From: UMGS1668 sp035447605
GTDB lineage: Bacteria; Bacillota; Clostridia; Oscillospirales; Ruminococcaceae
Length of the DNA: 64,000 nucleotides
Reading direction: 5' to 3'
Assembly (NCBI GenBank): GCA_035447605.1
Contig: DAOTHJ010000001.1
Location: forward strand, 124,001-188,000
The notes beneath the pieces were generated by a model that saw nothing but the letters and a program-made list of their open reading frames with translations, did not search any database and had not been told where the DNA came from. Below are positions 8,294-16,553 of this stretch, piece by piece; within the stretch, counting starts at the first letter, position 1; the number at the start of each line of letters is the position of its first letter. A program made the translations under genes and the position numbers.

Positions 8294-9697
8294 ATGAAAA
8301 CAGGAACGATCCGGGCCGTCTCCGGACCGGTCGTAGATGTTTTGTTTCAAAATGAAAAGGATCTGCCGGAGATCGACGAAGCCCTGACCGTGGAAGTGAA
8401 GGGCAAAACTCTCGTCATGGAGGTTGCCCAGCACCTTGGCGCATGCCGGGTGCGCGCCATCATGATGGGGGCGAGCGAGGGGCTCTGCCGGGGGATGGCC
8501 GTCACGGCCACCGGCAGGGGCATCACGGTGCCCGTCGGAGACGCGACGCTGGGGCGGCTTTTTAACGCGCTCGGTGAAACGACGGACCGCGGGGAACTGA
8601 TTCCGCCCGATGCGGAGCGCTGGAACATCCACCGGGCCCCGCCCTCCTTCGCCGACCAGAACCCCGACGTTGAAATTCTTGAGACGGGCATCAAGGTCAT
8701 CGACCTTTTGGAGCCTTACGCCAAGGGCGGCAAAATCGGCCTCTTCGGCGGCGCCGGCGTGGGCAAAACCGTGCTCATTCAGGAGCTTATGCACAATGTG
8801 GCCTCCGAGCACGGCGGCTACTCCGTCTTTACCGGCGTGGGCGAGCGCAGCCGAGAGGGCAACGAGCTCTGGAACGACATGAAGGCAAGCGGCGTGCTCG
8901 AAAAATCCGCGCTGGTCTTCGGCCAGATGAACGAGGCGCCGGGCATCCGGATGCGGGTGGGCCTGACCGGGCTCACCATCGCCGAATATTTCCGGGATGT
9001 GGAGCACAAGGACGTGCTGCTCTTCATCGACAACATCTTCCGCTTCGTGCAGGCGGGCAGCGAGGTCTCGGCGCTGCTGGGACGGATGCCCTCCGCCGTC
9101 GGCTACCAGCCGACGCTCGCAACCGAGATGGGCGAGCTGCAAGAGCGCATCGCCTCCACCAAGGACGGCTCGATCACCTCCGTGCAGGCGGTGTACGTCC
9201 CGGCCGACGACCTGACCGACCCGGCCCCGGCCACCACCTTCGCACACTTGGACGCCACAACCGTCCTCTCCCGGAAGATCGTGGAACAGGGCATCTACCC
9301 CGCCGTGGATCCGCTCTCCTCCACTTCCCGCATTCTTGAAGCGGAGATCGTGGGGCAGGAACACTACGAAACCGCCCGGAAGGTGCAAGAGACGCTCGAA
9401 AAATACGCGGAGCTTCAGGATATCATTGCCATTCTCGGTATGGAGGAGCTCTCCGAAGAGGATAAGACCACCGTCTACCGCGCCAGAAAGATGCAGAAAT
9501 TTCTCTCCCAGCCTTTCTCCGTGGCCGAAAAATTCTCCGGCATCCCCGGAAAATATGTGCCTGTGAAAGAGACCGTGAAAGGGTTTCAGGCCATCCTCTC
9601 CGGCGACATGGATTCCCGCCCGGAGGAGGCGTTTTATAACGTCGGCACCATCGACGACGTGATCGCCAAGGCAAAGACCCTGACGGGAGGCGACTGA
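8294..9697 (+). CDS. atpD: F1 ATP synthase subunit beta
   Basis: Catalytic subunit, 467 residues of normal length. The P-loop is GGAGVGKTVL, the catalytic Glu lies in GVGERSREGNEL, Walker B is VLLFIDNIFRF, and the DELSEED-loop equivalent is MEELSEEDK. It starts at ATG 8294 after an AAGGGGG site, and ends one base before the epsilon ATG. Confidence 0.97.
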   Translation: MKTGTIRAVSGPVVDVLFQNEKDLPEIDEALTVEVKGKTLVMEVAQHLGACRVRAIMMGASEGLCRGMAVTATGRGITVPVGDATLGRLFNALGETTDRGELIPPDAERWNIHRAPPSFADQNPDVEILETGIKVIDLLEPYAKGGKIGLFGGAGVGKTVLIQELMHNVASEHGGYSVFTGVGERSREGNELWNDMKASGVLEKSALVFGQMNEAPGIRMRVGLTGLTIAEYFRDVEHKDVLLFIDNIFRFVQAGSEVSALLGRMPSAVGYQPTLATEMGELQERIASTKDGSITSVQAVYVPADDLTDPAPATTFAHLDATTVLSRKIVEQGIYPAVDPLSSTSRILEAEIVGQEHYETARKVQETLEKYAELQDIIAILGMEELSEEDKTTVYRARKMQKFLSQPFSVAEKFSGIPGKYVPVKETVKGFQAILSGDMDSRPEEAFYNVGTIDDVIAKAKTLTGGD

Positions 9698-9698
9698 G

Positions 9699-10112
9699 AT
9701 GGCCGACACGATGGAGCTTCACATTCTGGCGGCAAACCGGGTCTTTTATGACGGCCCCGCCGCCTCCGTCACCGTGCCGGCCGAGGACGGCGAGATGCAG
9801 ATCCTGCCGCACCGCTCCAAACTTATCGCGGCCATTGTTGCGGGTGAGCTGCGATACCGCCTGCCCGATGAGCCGGATAACATCGTGGCCGTCGGAAACG
9901 GGATCATCAAGGTCACGGGCAGCGAGGTGCTGGTCCTTGTGGACAGCGCCGAAAAGCCGGAGGAGGTCAGCGCCGTGCGCGCACAGCGGGAGATGGACGA
10001 AGCGCTCGAACAGCTCCGTCAGAAACAGAGCTTTCAGGAATACAAGCTGGCGCAGGCGAACCTTGCCCGCGCCGCCGCCGCCCTTCGCGTCAAGCACAAA
10101 CCGCAGGCATAA
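9699..10112 (+). CDS. atpC: F1 ATP synthase subunit epsilon
   Basis: A 137-residue epsilon subunit: an N-terminal beta sandwich (MELHILAANRVFYDGPAASV, VPAEDGEMQILPHRSKL) and a C-terminal helical hairpin (ALEQLRQKQSFQEYKLAQANLARAAAALRV), which in other species can inhibit ATP hydrolysis. It is the last gene of the operon and is followed by a strong terminator. Confidence 0.95.
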   Translation: MADTMELHILAANRVFYDGPAASVTVPAEDGEMQILPHRSKLIAAIVAGELRYRLPDEPDNIVAVGNGIIKVTGSEVLVLVDSAEKPEEVSAVRAQREMDEALEQLRQKQSFQEYKLAQANLARAAAALRVKHKPQA

Positions 10113-10192
10113 GCCGGAAAGAGGCCTCTGAAAAATCCGGGCGGAATGGTCATCCCTTACCGCGTCCCGGGCAGGATAAGCCAAAGAAAAAA

Positions 10193-10222
10193 ACGCTCCA
10201 TCAAAATGATGGGGCGTTTTTT
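10193..10222 (+). terminator. Terminator of the atp operon
   Basis: An 11-bp stem (ACGCTCCATCA/TGATGGGGCGT, one G-T pair) with an AAA loop and a run of six T, 80 bases after atpC. Confidence 0.9.
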
Positions 10223-10522
10223 ATGCGGCAAAAAGTCAGATTGCTTTCCCCTCGCCGGATTGGGCGGATATACTGCAAGCTCTCATAGAAAAAATCCTGC
10301 GGGCCGCGGAGCCGATAAAAAAACAGGCACTTTTACACGGCAAAAGATACAGGCGCTTTTTTCCGCCGGCACAGATGGGCAGACGGCGGGCTCCCATAAA
10401 ATACTCAAACGATCCGTAAATTTCCCACGATTTTTTCTCCGATACGAGACCGGGAGTCATACTCCGACAGGCCGGACCGGCATCCAAAAAAGACAGATTC
10501 CGGCAAAAATCAACAAACAGGA

Positions 10523-10830
10523 TTGTTGTTTTGCCCTGACTATGGTATCATAATTTCAATAAAATCCGGAACATCCCCATACGGAAAAGGGCTTGAATCC
10601 AGCCGGAATCGGCGTATGGGAGAATCGTTCCGGGCCGGAGAAACGAATTCCGGGCGAATGTTCCCCGGCCTTGATGGATGTTCCGGAGGATCATTCTTTT
10701 TTGGACGGCTACGAGAGACGGCGATGCCTTGCAGCGCCGCGCGGTCTTCCTCAGAGGACCGTCTATCGGGTACCGAGGCGGACGGATCGCTCCGGCACAG
10801 CAGGATTTTTGGAGAACAGGAGGCGGCAGA
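10523..10830 (+). promoter_or_regulatory. Promoter and ~270-nt structured leader of the LuxR membrane regulator
   Basis: TTGTTG (10523-10528) and TATCAT (10546-10551) are 17 bases apart. The leader then shows an 8-bp stem CCCATACG (10576-10583) with CGTATGGG (10613-10620) enclosing a small GGCT/AGCC hairpin, and further GC-rich pairing to 10780. I cannot assign a riboswitch class. The stretch 10223-10522 before it holds no gene I can support. Confidence 0.45.
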
Positions 10831-12243
10831 ATGGAAACGCGCAAAAAAATCAGCAACCGAGTTCTTTCGGTCGCCGGATTCGCCTTTCTTTTTTCTTATC
10901 TGATGGCCTTCCTGTTTGAAGGGCAGGTCCTTTACGGCCTGCTGGAGGCCCGGCAGGTGGAGGCTTCCGGATACATCATGGCCGCGATTGCCGCCCAGTT
11001 CGCGGGGCTGTTTTCCGCCGGCTTTTTCGTAAAATCTCCAAAAGCGGCCAAGTATGCCCTATTCGTCGGCATGGGCGTCTCCCTGCTCGTTACGCTGCCT
11101 TTCTTTTTCCCGCCGACGGTGCTGTGGTTCTCCGGCCTCATTGTCGGCGGCTTTGCAAGCGGCTGCGCGCTGGCGTCGTGGGGCTACTACCTCAAAACCT
11201 TCACGCCGAAGAATGAGCGCATCAAATCCTGTGCGGATGCGATGATCTTTTCAAATCTGCTGATGATCGTTATCGATCTGGTTGCCGGAAATGTTTCCCC
11301 CGCCGCGGGGCTTCTCTGTATTGTGGTGTGTATTCCGGTCGGCATGATCTTCATAGCCATGCTGCCCGTTTCAGAAAAAAGAAAATGGGGCGATGAGCCC
11401 GAAAACAGGCTGCCCGGCGACATTAAAACACCGCTCGGCGTTCTGTTTCTTTTTGTCGCCATCATCACGATCGACTCCGGCCTGATGTATCAGGTGATCA
11501 ATCCGGCCTTCGCCCATCTGACGGGGCTCGTCACCTGGTATTGGGCCGTGCCGTATATCGTCGCGATGGTGATCGTACGCAACCTGCCCGCAAAGGCGAA
11601 ACGCTCCCGCCTCCTCTATGTTGGCATGGCGATGATCATCGGCGCGTTTATCTGCTTCATGCTGCTCGGGCGCGGCGAGGGCGACTACCTCGCGGTGGAT
11701 ACGCTGATGCTCGGCGCCTGCGGCATCTTCGATCTCTTCTGGTGGAGCGTCATCGGGGAGATGCTGGATTATACCGACAATCCCGTCTGCGTGTTCGGGA
11801 TCGGGCTTTCCGCTAACGTATTCGGCGTGCTCTGCGGCGGTTTGATCGGGCTCGGCGTAACCTCCATGGAACTTCCGGGCGCGGAAGTGACGGTGATCGC
11901 GCTGGTGGTCGTCTGCATCACGCTCTCCCTCCTGCCCCCGCTCAACCGGCAGCTGGCCATGCTGCTCAAGAGCCACGCCTATCTCGCCGTCTATGACCGC
12001 ATGAGCCCGCAGCAGCAGACCACCGTCCTCCGCCACGTAAAGACCCTCGATCCGCTGACCGGGCGTGAGGAAGAAGTGCTGGTGCTCATTCTCTCCGGAA
12101 AATCCAACCGCGAGATCGCGCAGGCCCTTTTCATCAGCGAGAGCACGGTCAAGACCCATGTAGGTAACATCTTCTCCAAATACGACGTCGGAAGCCGCGC
12201 GGAGCTCATCAGCACCCTGCTCAAAAACCAGTCCGGCTCCTGA
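10831..12243 (+). CDS. LuxR-type regulator with 12-helix membrane N-terminal domain
   Basis: A 470-residue protein. About 385 residues form 11-12 hydrophobic helices arranged like an MFS transporter, and the last ~65 residues are a LuxR/GerE helix-turn-helix (LTGREEEVLVLILSGKSNREIAQ, then SESTVKTHVGNIF). Such membrane-bound LuxR proteins are common in clostridia and Eggerthella-type Actinobacteria, usually of unknown signal. ATG at 10831 has AGGAGG seven bases upstream. It is transcribed alone with its own promoter and terminator; the DNA target is not apparent. Confidence 0.85.
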   Translation: METRKKISNRVLSVAGFAFLFSYLMAFLFEGQVLYGLLEARQVEASGYIMAAIAAQFAGLFSAGFFVKSPKAAKYALFVGMGVSLLVTLPFFFPPTVLWFSGLIVGGFASGCALASWGYYLKTFTPKNERIKSCADAMIFSNLLMIVIDLVAGNVSPAAGLLCIVVCIPVGMIFIAMLPVSEKRKWGDEPENRLPGDIKTPLGVLFLFVAIITIDSGLMYQVINPAFAHLTGLVTWYWAVPYIVAMVIVRNLPAKAKRSRLLYVGMAMIIGAFICFMLLGRGEGDYLAVDTLMLGACGIFDLFWWSVIGEMLDYTDNPVCVFGIGLSANVFGVLCGGLIGLGVTSMELPGAEVTVIALVVVCITLSLLPPLNRQLAMLLKSHAYLAVYDRMSPQQQTTVLRHVKTLDPLTGREEEVLVLILSGKSNREIAQALFISESTVKTHVGNIFSKYDVGSRAELISTLLKNQSGS

Positions 12244-12266
12244 AGCGAAAATGAGCGCAAAAATTC

Positions 12267-12300
12267 AGGCCTCTCATCTTTTGTGGTGAGAGGCCTTTTT
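12267..12300 (+). terminator. Terminator of the LuxR gene
   Basis: A 10-bp stem AGGCCTCTCA/TGAGAGGCCT with a 10-base loop and a T run. Confidence 0.88.
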
Positions 12301-12449
12301 CAGAATTTTTTGGGTTTATCCGCAAAAATTTTTCGGCGTTATGATGTTTTTCCGGGTGGCATTCGCTGCACCGGGGTATCCGACTGTTTTTATGTGATAG
12401 TCTTTGAATGGTGGCATTTCATTTTGCATAAATAAAAATGGTTCTTATT

Positions 12450-12878
12450 TCAGCAGCAATGGCCGCCGCATCCGTGTTCGCCGCATTCGTCGTCGTGGTG
12501 CCCTCCGCAGCCATGCTCGCCGCATTCGCCGTCGTGATGGTCGCCGTGGTGGCTGCACAGAACATCTGGATTAAAGCGGAGGCTTCCGCCCAAGAGCGCC
12601 TCCACGGCCTGATCCGCATCGCCGGATACGCCGCCGTAGAGCGCAATCCCGGATTCCTCCAGAGCCCTGCGCGCGCCGCCACCGATGCCGCCGCAGATCA
12701 GCGTATCCACATGGATCTTTTTCAAAATATCGGCCAAGGCGCCGTGGCCGCTGCCGTCGGTATTGACCACTGCGGCAAGCGTCACTTTTCCGTCCTCCAC
12801 GTCATAAACCTTGAAGCGTTCCGTATGCCCGAAGTGCTGAAAAACCTGTCCGTCTTCATAAGTTACCGCGATTCTCAT
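12450..12878 (-). CDS. NifX/NifB-type dinitrogenase cofactor-like protein with His/Cys-rich tail
   Basis: A 142-residue protein. Residues 1-~110 form the dinitrogenase iron-molybdenum cofactor binding fold (MRIAVTYEDG, VFQHFGHTERF, CGGIGGGARRAL). Free-standing members in anaerobes are thought to carry metal clusters; no nitrogenase genes occur here. The C-terminal ~30 residues are a tandem duplication of an 'HH-D-x-ECGEHGCGG' unit ending in HCC, a clear metal-binding tail. The ATG overlaps the TGA of the DUF134 gene (ATGA), so they form one operon. Confidence 0.85.
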   Translation of the reverse strand: MRIAVTYEDGQVFQHFGHTERFKVYDVEDGKVTLAAVVNTDGSGHGALADILKKIHVDTLICGGIGGGARRALEESGIALYGGVSGDADQAVEALLGGSLRFNPDVLCSHHGDHHDGECGEHGCGGHHDDECGEHGCGGHCC

Positions 12879-13253
12879 TCTTGATTTTCCTCCCTGTTTT
12901 TTTCTTCCCGGCGGCGGCAGCAGCGTCCGTGGCCACAGCCGCACTCTTCCGTTCCTCCGTCGCAGAGAACATAGTCCCCGCCCTCGATCTTCAGTTCCTT
13001 CTGATTCACGAGGCATTCCGCCAGCTTGACCCGGGCGCTGGTATAGATCGCCTGCGCCGTCGTGCGCGCCACATTCATCTGCTCCGCGCACTGCTCCTGC
13101 GTCATCCCCAGCAGATCGATCAGCCGGATGCTCTCGTATTCATCCAGCGTCATCGTGACCACCGGATGCTCCGCGCCGGCATGATCTTTCGGGCCGAAAC
13201 GCCCGCATCCCGGCATCGCGCAGATCCGCCGCCTCTTGCATGGTCTCGGCATC
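12875..13253 (-). CDS. DUF134 (UPF0251) DNA-binding protein
   Basis: A 125-residue protein with the N-terminal MPRPCKRRRIC and MPGCGRFGP motifs typical of DUF134, followed by a sigma-like helix-turn-helix (TLDEYESIRLIDLLGMTQEQCAEQMNVARTT) and a Cys-rich C-terminus (CGCGHGRCC). ATG at 13253 is preceded by GAAGGAGG. DUF134 genes often pair with NifX-like genes, as here. It is a plausible repressor of its own operon, since palindromic sites lie in the promoter (inference). Confidence 0.85.
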
Positions 13254-13273
13254 CTTGTCCCCTCCTTCGTTAT

Positions 13274-13324
13274 TGGCATATGCCATTTATGTTTTTATTA
13301 TACGCGATTATCGGCATATGTCAA
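13274..13324 (-). promoter_or_regulatory. Promoter of the DUF134-NifX operon with paired palindromic operators
   Basis: On the minus strand TTGACA (13324-13319) and TATAAT (13302-13297) are 16 bases apart. A perfect palindrome TGGCATATGCCA sits at 13274-13285, downstream of the -10, and a near copy GGCATATGTC (13313-13322) overlaps the -35, with 38-39 bases between centres. This is a classical two-site repressor layout. Confidence 0.6.
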
Positions 13325-13333
13325 TAACAAAAT

Positions 13334-13361
13334 TTGACGAATGAAAAAAATGAAGTATAAT
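13334..13361 (+). promoter_or_regulatory. Promoter of the Crp/Fnr regulator
   Basis: TTGACG (13334-13339) and TATAAT (13356-13361) with a 16-base spacer, 30 bases before the start. It is divergent from, and close to, the palindromic sites of the DUF134 operon. Confidence 0.6.
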
Positions 13362-13390
13362 ATTTTTATTATAGAAAAAGGAGGGACGGC

Positions 13391-14047
13391 ATGGAACTGG
13401 AGCATTATTTTCCGATTTGGGAAAAATTAACGGCTGCCGAGAAGGCGCTGCTGGAGCAGTCCGCCGTGGAACGCACCGCGCCCAAGGGCACGATGCTGCA
13501 CAACGGTTCATCGGACTGCGTCGGGGTTTTTCTGATCCGCTCCGGCCAGCTGCGGGCGTTTATTCTCTCCGACGAGGGCAAGGAGATCACGATCTACCGC
13601 CTGTTTGAGCGGGATCTCTGCCTGTTTTCCGCCTCCTGCATGATGCAGAGCATTCAGTTCGACGTCACGATCGAGGCCGAAAAGGATTCGGAGCTCTGGG
13701 TCATCCCGACGGACGTCTACAAAAAGCTGATGGATACCTCCGCCGTCGTGGCAAATTATACGAATCAGGTCATGGCCTCGCGTTTTTCGGAGGTCATGTG
13801 GCTTGTCGAGCAGATCATGTGGAAAAGTTTCGACAAGAGGCTTGCCTCTTTTCTTCTGGAGGAGAGCACACTTGACGGCAGCGACACGCTTCGGATCACC
13901 CACGACCGGATCGCCGCCCATATGGGAACGGCCCGCGAAGTGGTGACGAGGATGCTCCGCTATTTTCAGGAGGAAGGCATGGTAGCTCTCACGCGGGGCG
14001 CCATCGAACTCAAGGACCGAAAACGGCTTCAGCAGCTTTCCGAATAA
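13391..14047 (+). CDS. Crp/Fnr-family transcriptional regulator
   Basis: A 218-residue regulator. The N-terminal half is a cyclic-nucleotide-binding-type beta barrel (GVFLIRSGQLRAFI, EGKEITIYRLFERDLC), and the C-terminal winged helix contains ITHDRIAAHMGTAREVVTRMLRYFQEEG, the usual Crp/Fnr recognition region. The N-terminal Cys cluster of FNR is absent; Cys residues occur only around LCLFSASCM. Its neighbours thioredoxin, ferredoxin and superoxide dismutase point to a redox or oxygen/nitrosative stress role (inference). Confidence 0.88.
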   Translation: MELEHYFPIWEKLTAAEKALLEQSAVERTAPKGTMLHNGSSDCVGVFLIRSGQLRAFILSDEGKEITIYRLFERDLCLFSASCMMQSIQFDVTIEAEKDSELWVIPTDVYKKLMDTSAVVANYTNQVMASRFSEVMWLVEQIMWKSFDKRLASFLLEESTLDGSDTLRITHDRIAAHMGTAREVVTRMLRYFQEEGMVALTRGAIELKDRKRLQQLSE

Positions 14048-14050
14048 ACG

Positions 14051-14085
14051 AAAATGCCGCCCGGATTTCTCCGGACGGCATTTTT
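14051..14085. terminator. Bidirectional terminator between the Crp/Fnr regulator and trxA
   Basis: A stem ATGCCGCCCGGA/TCCGGACGGCAT flanked by A and T runs, between two convergent genes. Confidence 0.85.
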
Positions 14086-14095
14086 ATGTTCTCTT

Positions 14096-14404
14096 TTACG
14101 GAATCATCGAGACGATCTGACGTTTCGGTCTTACGCCTACCGCCTGATCGACGACTTTGCCGTTCTGCATGACGATCAGCGTCGGAATGCTCATGACGTT
14201 GAAGGCCGCGGCCAATTCCTGCTGCTCGTCAACATTGATTTTTCCGACCTTGATGTTTGACATCTCCTCGGCGATCTCATCGACGGTGGGAGAGACCATC
14301 CGGCACGGACCGCACCAACTGGCCCAAAAGTCCAGCAGGACGGGCTTGTCGCTCTTCATAACTTCTTCCTGAAAATTTTCTTTCGTAATAGTGATGACAG
14401 ACAT
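14096..14404 (-). CDS. trxA: Thioredoxin
   Basis: A 102-residue thioredoxin with the active site WASWCGPCRM and the cis-Pro loop MSIPTLIVM. It reduces protein disulfides in the cytoplasm. It follows a small ferredoxin gene in the same direction (33-base gap) behind repeated promoter-like modules. Confidence 0.95.
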   Translation of the reverse strand: MSVITITKENFQEEVMKSDKPVLLDFWASWCGPCRMVSPTVDEIAEEMSNIKVGKINVDEQQELAAAFNVMSIPTLIVMQNGKVVDQAVGVRPKRQIVSMIP

Positions 14405-14437
14405 CTTGTTACCTCCTAAGTATGTTTTAATTTTGAA

Positions 14438-14668
14438 TTACTCTAAAACCAACGCTCTTGTCGGGCAGACCTTCACGCATTTTCCGCAGCGGATGCAGGT
14501 CTCCTGATCCACCGTCGGCGCATGAAACCAATCCTGTTTCAGCGCGCCCACCGGGCAGGCCCTGACCGCGGGGCAAAAGTGATTCTGGGGGCACCGGCTT
14601 TTGACGACTGTGAGCTTTTTTTCCGCGTGATCCGAAGCGCTCTCTCCGGATTCATATCCGAAAGACAT
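14438..14668 (-). CDS. Small 4Fe-4S ferredoxin-like protein
   Basis: A 76-residue protein with one classical cluster motif near the C-terminus (CIRCGKCVKVCP, C-x2-C-x2-C-x3-C). Upstream of it lies a Cys-rich stretch CPQNHFCPAVRACPVG whose spacing differs from a normal second ferredoxin site, but which probably supplies ligands for a second cluster together with the last Cys. ATG at 14668 follows AAGGAG by 11 bases. This protein type recurs beside thioredoxin and Crp/Fnr genes in clostridia; the electron partner is unknown. Confidence 0.8.
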   Translation of the reverse strand: MSFGYESGESASDHAEKKLTVVKSRCPQNHFCPAVRACPVGALKQDWFHAPTVDQETCIRCGKCVKVCPTRALVLE

Positions 14669-14701
14669 TCCGGCCTCATCTCCTTCATCTGTTCTGTCTG
14701 T

Positions 14702-14904
14702 ATGATACAGGAATTTTCGTTTTCCTTCCGTGATAAACTCACCGAACGGGCCTCCCGGTAAGGAAACGATCGGTCCGGGAAACAACTATAGTTTACCGCG
14801 ATTTTCTTTCCGTTTCCGTGACAAACGCACAAAGGGCGGAAAACCATTTCTCTGAAGGAACAAATCAATTCTACCACGGTTTTTCTTTCTCTTCCGTGAC
14901 AAAC
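14702..14904 (-). promoter_or_regulatory. Three tandem promoter/operator-like modules upstream of ferredoxin-thioredoxin
   Basis: Read on the minus strand, GTTTRTCACGGAA occurs three times (ends at 14738, 14826 and 14904). In each case an AT-rich hexamer follows after exactly 18 bases: TATCAT (14707-14702), TAAACT (14795-14790) and TAGAAT (14873-14868). The copies lie 88 and 78 bases apart. The constant spacing suggests three duplicated promoters with a common upstream recognition element. Confidence 0.55.
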
Positions 14905-15019
14905 GCACGAAAGGCAAAACGAATTTGGGCAAGAAAAAACGGCGCGGAGAAAAATCCCGCACCGGGCATCAATCCTCTCTCCGGCGCGGCATAGAATGAA
15001 GCCGAAGGAGGGATTTTTT

Positions 15020-15646
15020 TTGATTGAGCACTATCCTTTTATGAATACGCCGCTGCCGTACGCCGACAACGCGCTGGAGCCGTATATCGACGAGCAGGCG
15101 ATGATTCTGCATCACGACCGGCACCTACAAACCTATATTGATAACCTGAACACCGTATTGCAGAGCCATCCGAGGCTGCAAACGCTCTCTCTTGAGCAGC
15201 TGATCGCCCGCTCGGAGCGAATGCCCGCAAACGTCGGCACGCCGGTCTCGCGAAACGCCGGGGGTGTATACAACCACCGCTTTTATTTCGACAGCCTCAC
15301 GCCGGAAACCGGCCTTCAGCCGGAAGGCGCGCTGGCCGAGGCGATCGACCGTTCCTTCGGTTCCTACGGCGCGTTCCGCGAAAAATTTACCGCGGCGGCC
15401 AAATCCGTCTTTGGCTCGGGATACGCATGGCTGGTGCGGGACCCGTACGGCGGCCTGAAGATCATCACGACGGCCAATCAGGAGACGCCTATGCTTCCGC
15501 TCCACTGCCCCATTCTGAACATCGACGTCTGGGAGCACGCCTACTACCTCAAGCATTACAACAAGCGCGCCGACTATATCGACGACTGGTGGAATCTCAT
15601 AAATTGGGCAAATGCGGAGAAACGCTATCTGGAATGCAAAACATAA
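15020..15646 (+). CDS. sodA: Superoxide dismutase (Fe/Mn family)
   Basis: A 208-residue Fe/Mn superoxide dismutase. The metal-binding pattern is visible: His in MILHHDRHLQTYIDNLN, His in YNHRFYFDSL, and the C-terminal Asp/His pair in NIDVWEHAYYLKHYNKRADYIDDWWNLINW. Metal type cannot be told from sequence alone by eye. The start chosen is TTG at 15020 with GAAGGAGGGAT seven bases upstream; the in-frame ATG at 14996 lies upstream of that site. The gene fits the adjacent redox cluster. An imperfect hairpin without a T run follows (15647-15681). Confidence 0.88.
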   Translation: MIEHYPFMNTPLPYADNALEPYIDEQAMILHHDRHLQTYIDNLNTVLQSHPRLQTLSLEQLIARSERMPANVGTPVSRNAGGVYNHRFYFDSLTPETGLQPEGALAEAIDRSFGSYGAFREKFTAAAKSVFGSGYAWLVRDPYGGLKIITTANQETPMLPLHCPILNIDVWEHAYYLKHYNKRADYIDDWWNLINWANAEKRYLECKT

Positions 15647-15728
15647 TGCCCTCCGGAATCGAAAGATTCCGAAGGGCATAGAGCCGGCCTAAAACGGCAG
15701 AACCTTGTGCCGGATAAAAGGCACCCGT

Positions 15729-16280
15729 TTATCCCCAAGCGACAGGGCCAAGAGGGATGATTTTTTGAAGGCAGACGTCGTCGCCCATTTTGATGCTTTT
15801 CAGCAGCTTTACATCGACTTTGCAGCCGAAAGCTTTTTCAAAGAGGGCCTTGCTGTATCCGGTCGTGCACTGGCACCATGCATCCGTATCCAGTTTTTCG
15901 ACCTGCGCAAGCATCGGGCACGGGCAAAATAGGAACTGTAAATAGAGCTCCCCATCCCGGCAAAAGAGGCCCGCCGCCTCCGCTTCTTTTTGAGCCGCGA
16001 ACTCTTCCATACAGGAGGACGACTCCATCAGTCTTTTCAAAAGAGCCAGCTTTTCATCCATCCCATACCCGCACTGGCAGTTCATCCTGACCTGTCTTAA
16101 GGCATCCTTGTCAAAGAGACATTGCAGCCTGCCCATGGCGTTTTTTACCCATGCGGCGTCTTCCTCCCGAGAGACCTGCCCGGCCTCTCCGTACACGACC
16201 CGCGCCGCCTTTTCCTCGCCGCCGGCGGCCGTCACCGCGCCGAATAATACCTGTTCCTGTATGTTTCTGATGTCAAACAT
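15729..16280 (-). CDS. Cys-rich DUF6144-like protein
   Basis: A 183-residue cytoplasmic protein with several conserved-looking Cys positions (NCQCGYG, LFCPCPM, CQCTTGYSKALFEKAFG). The last segment recalls proteins annotated as DUF6144 or L-2-amino-thiazoline-type hydrolase-like; I assign this from memory of family appearance only. No function is known. It is expressed from its own promoter about 240 bases upstream through a leader containing a terminator hairpin. Confidence 0.65.
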   Translation of the reverse strand: MFDIRNIQEQVLFGAVTAAGGEEKAARVVYGEAGQVSREEDAAWVKNAMGRLQCLFDKDALRQVRMNCQCGYGMDEKLALLKRLMESSSCMEEFAAQKEAEAAGLFCRDGELYLQFLFCPCPMLAQVEKLDTDAWCQCTTGYSKALFEKAFGCKVDVKLLKSIKMGDDVCLQKIIPLGPVAWG

Positions 16281-16333
16281 AATAAAACCTCACTTCTCAA
16301 TTTTTAAAAAAGAGACGCGGTTTTTTGGATATG

Positions 16334-16553
16334 AAAAAAGCACACCGAAACAGTGTGCAAACCCATACAGGCATTTCCACACCGCTTTCCCGCGATCTCT
16401 CCGATTCAAGCGTATGACAAACCAAGGCTATTTTCATAGCCACGGTTATGATATCCTCCTGAATTCAGCGAAAGATCGGATCAAGCATGCGGCACATGTC
16501 CTTTCTATTTATAAAAGTCAATATATTTTATCACGTCGGTTTTATTTTGTCAA
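16334..16553 (-). promoter_or_regulatory. Promoter and attenuator-like leader of the DUF6144-like gene
   Basis: On the minus strand TTGACA (16553-16548) and TAAAAT (16530-16525) are 17 bases apart. The ~240-nt leader includes a hairpin with arms GGCTAT/ATAGCC (around 16421-16436) and ends in an intrinsic terminator GCACAC/GTGTGC followed by six T (16358-16334), 54 bases before the start codon. Terminator-in-leader layouts usually mean riboswitch or protein-mediated attenuation. I cannot match it to a known aptamer. Confidence 0.55.

Noticed and set aside
8288..9709. A 473-codon open frame antisense to atpD
   Set aside because: It mirrors the beta subunit frame exactly, has no ribosome site and encodes a low-complexity His/Arg/Val-rich product typical of antisense shadows in GC-rich genes.
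16293..16437. A short minus-strand frame (MKIALVCHTLES...) inside the leader of the DUF6144-like gene
   Set aside because: It passes through the terminator hairpin, and its GGAGG site is too far from the start codon. It is better explained as leader RNA.
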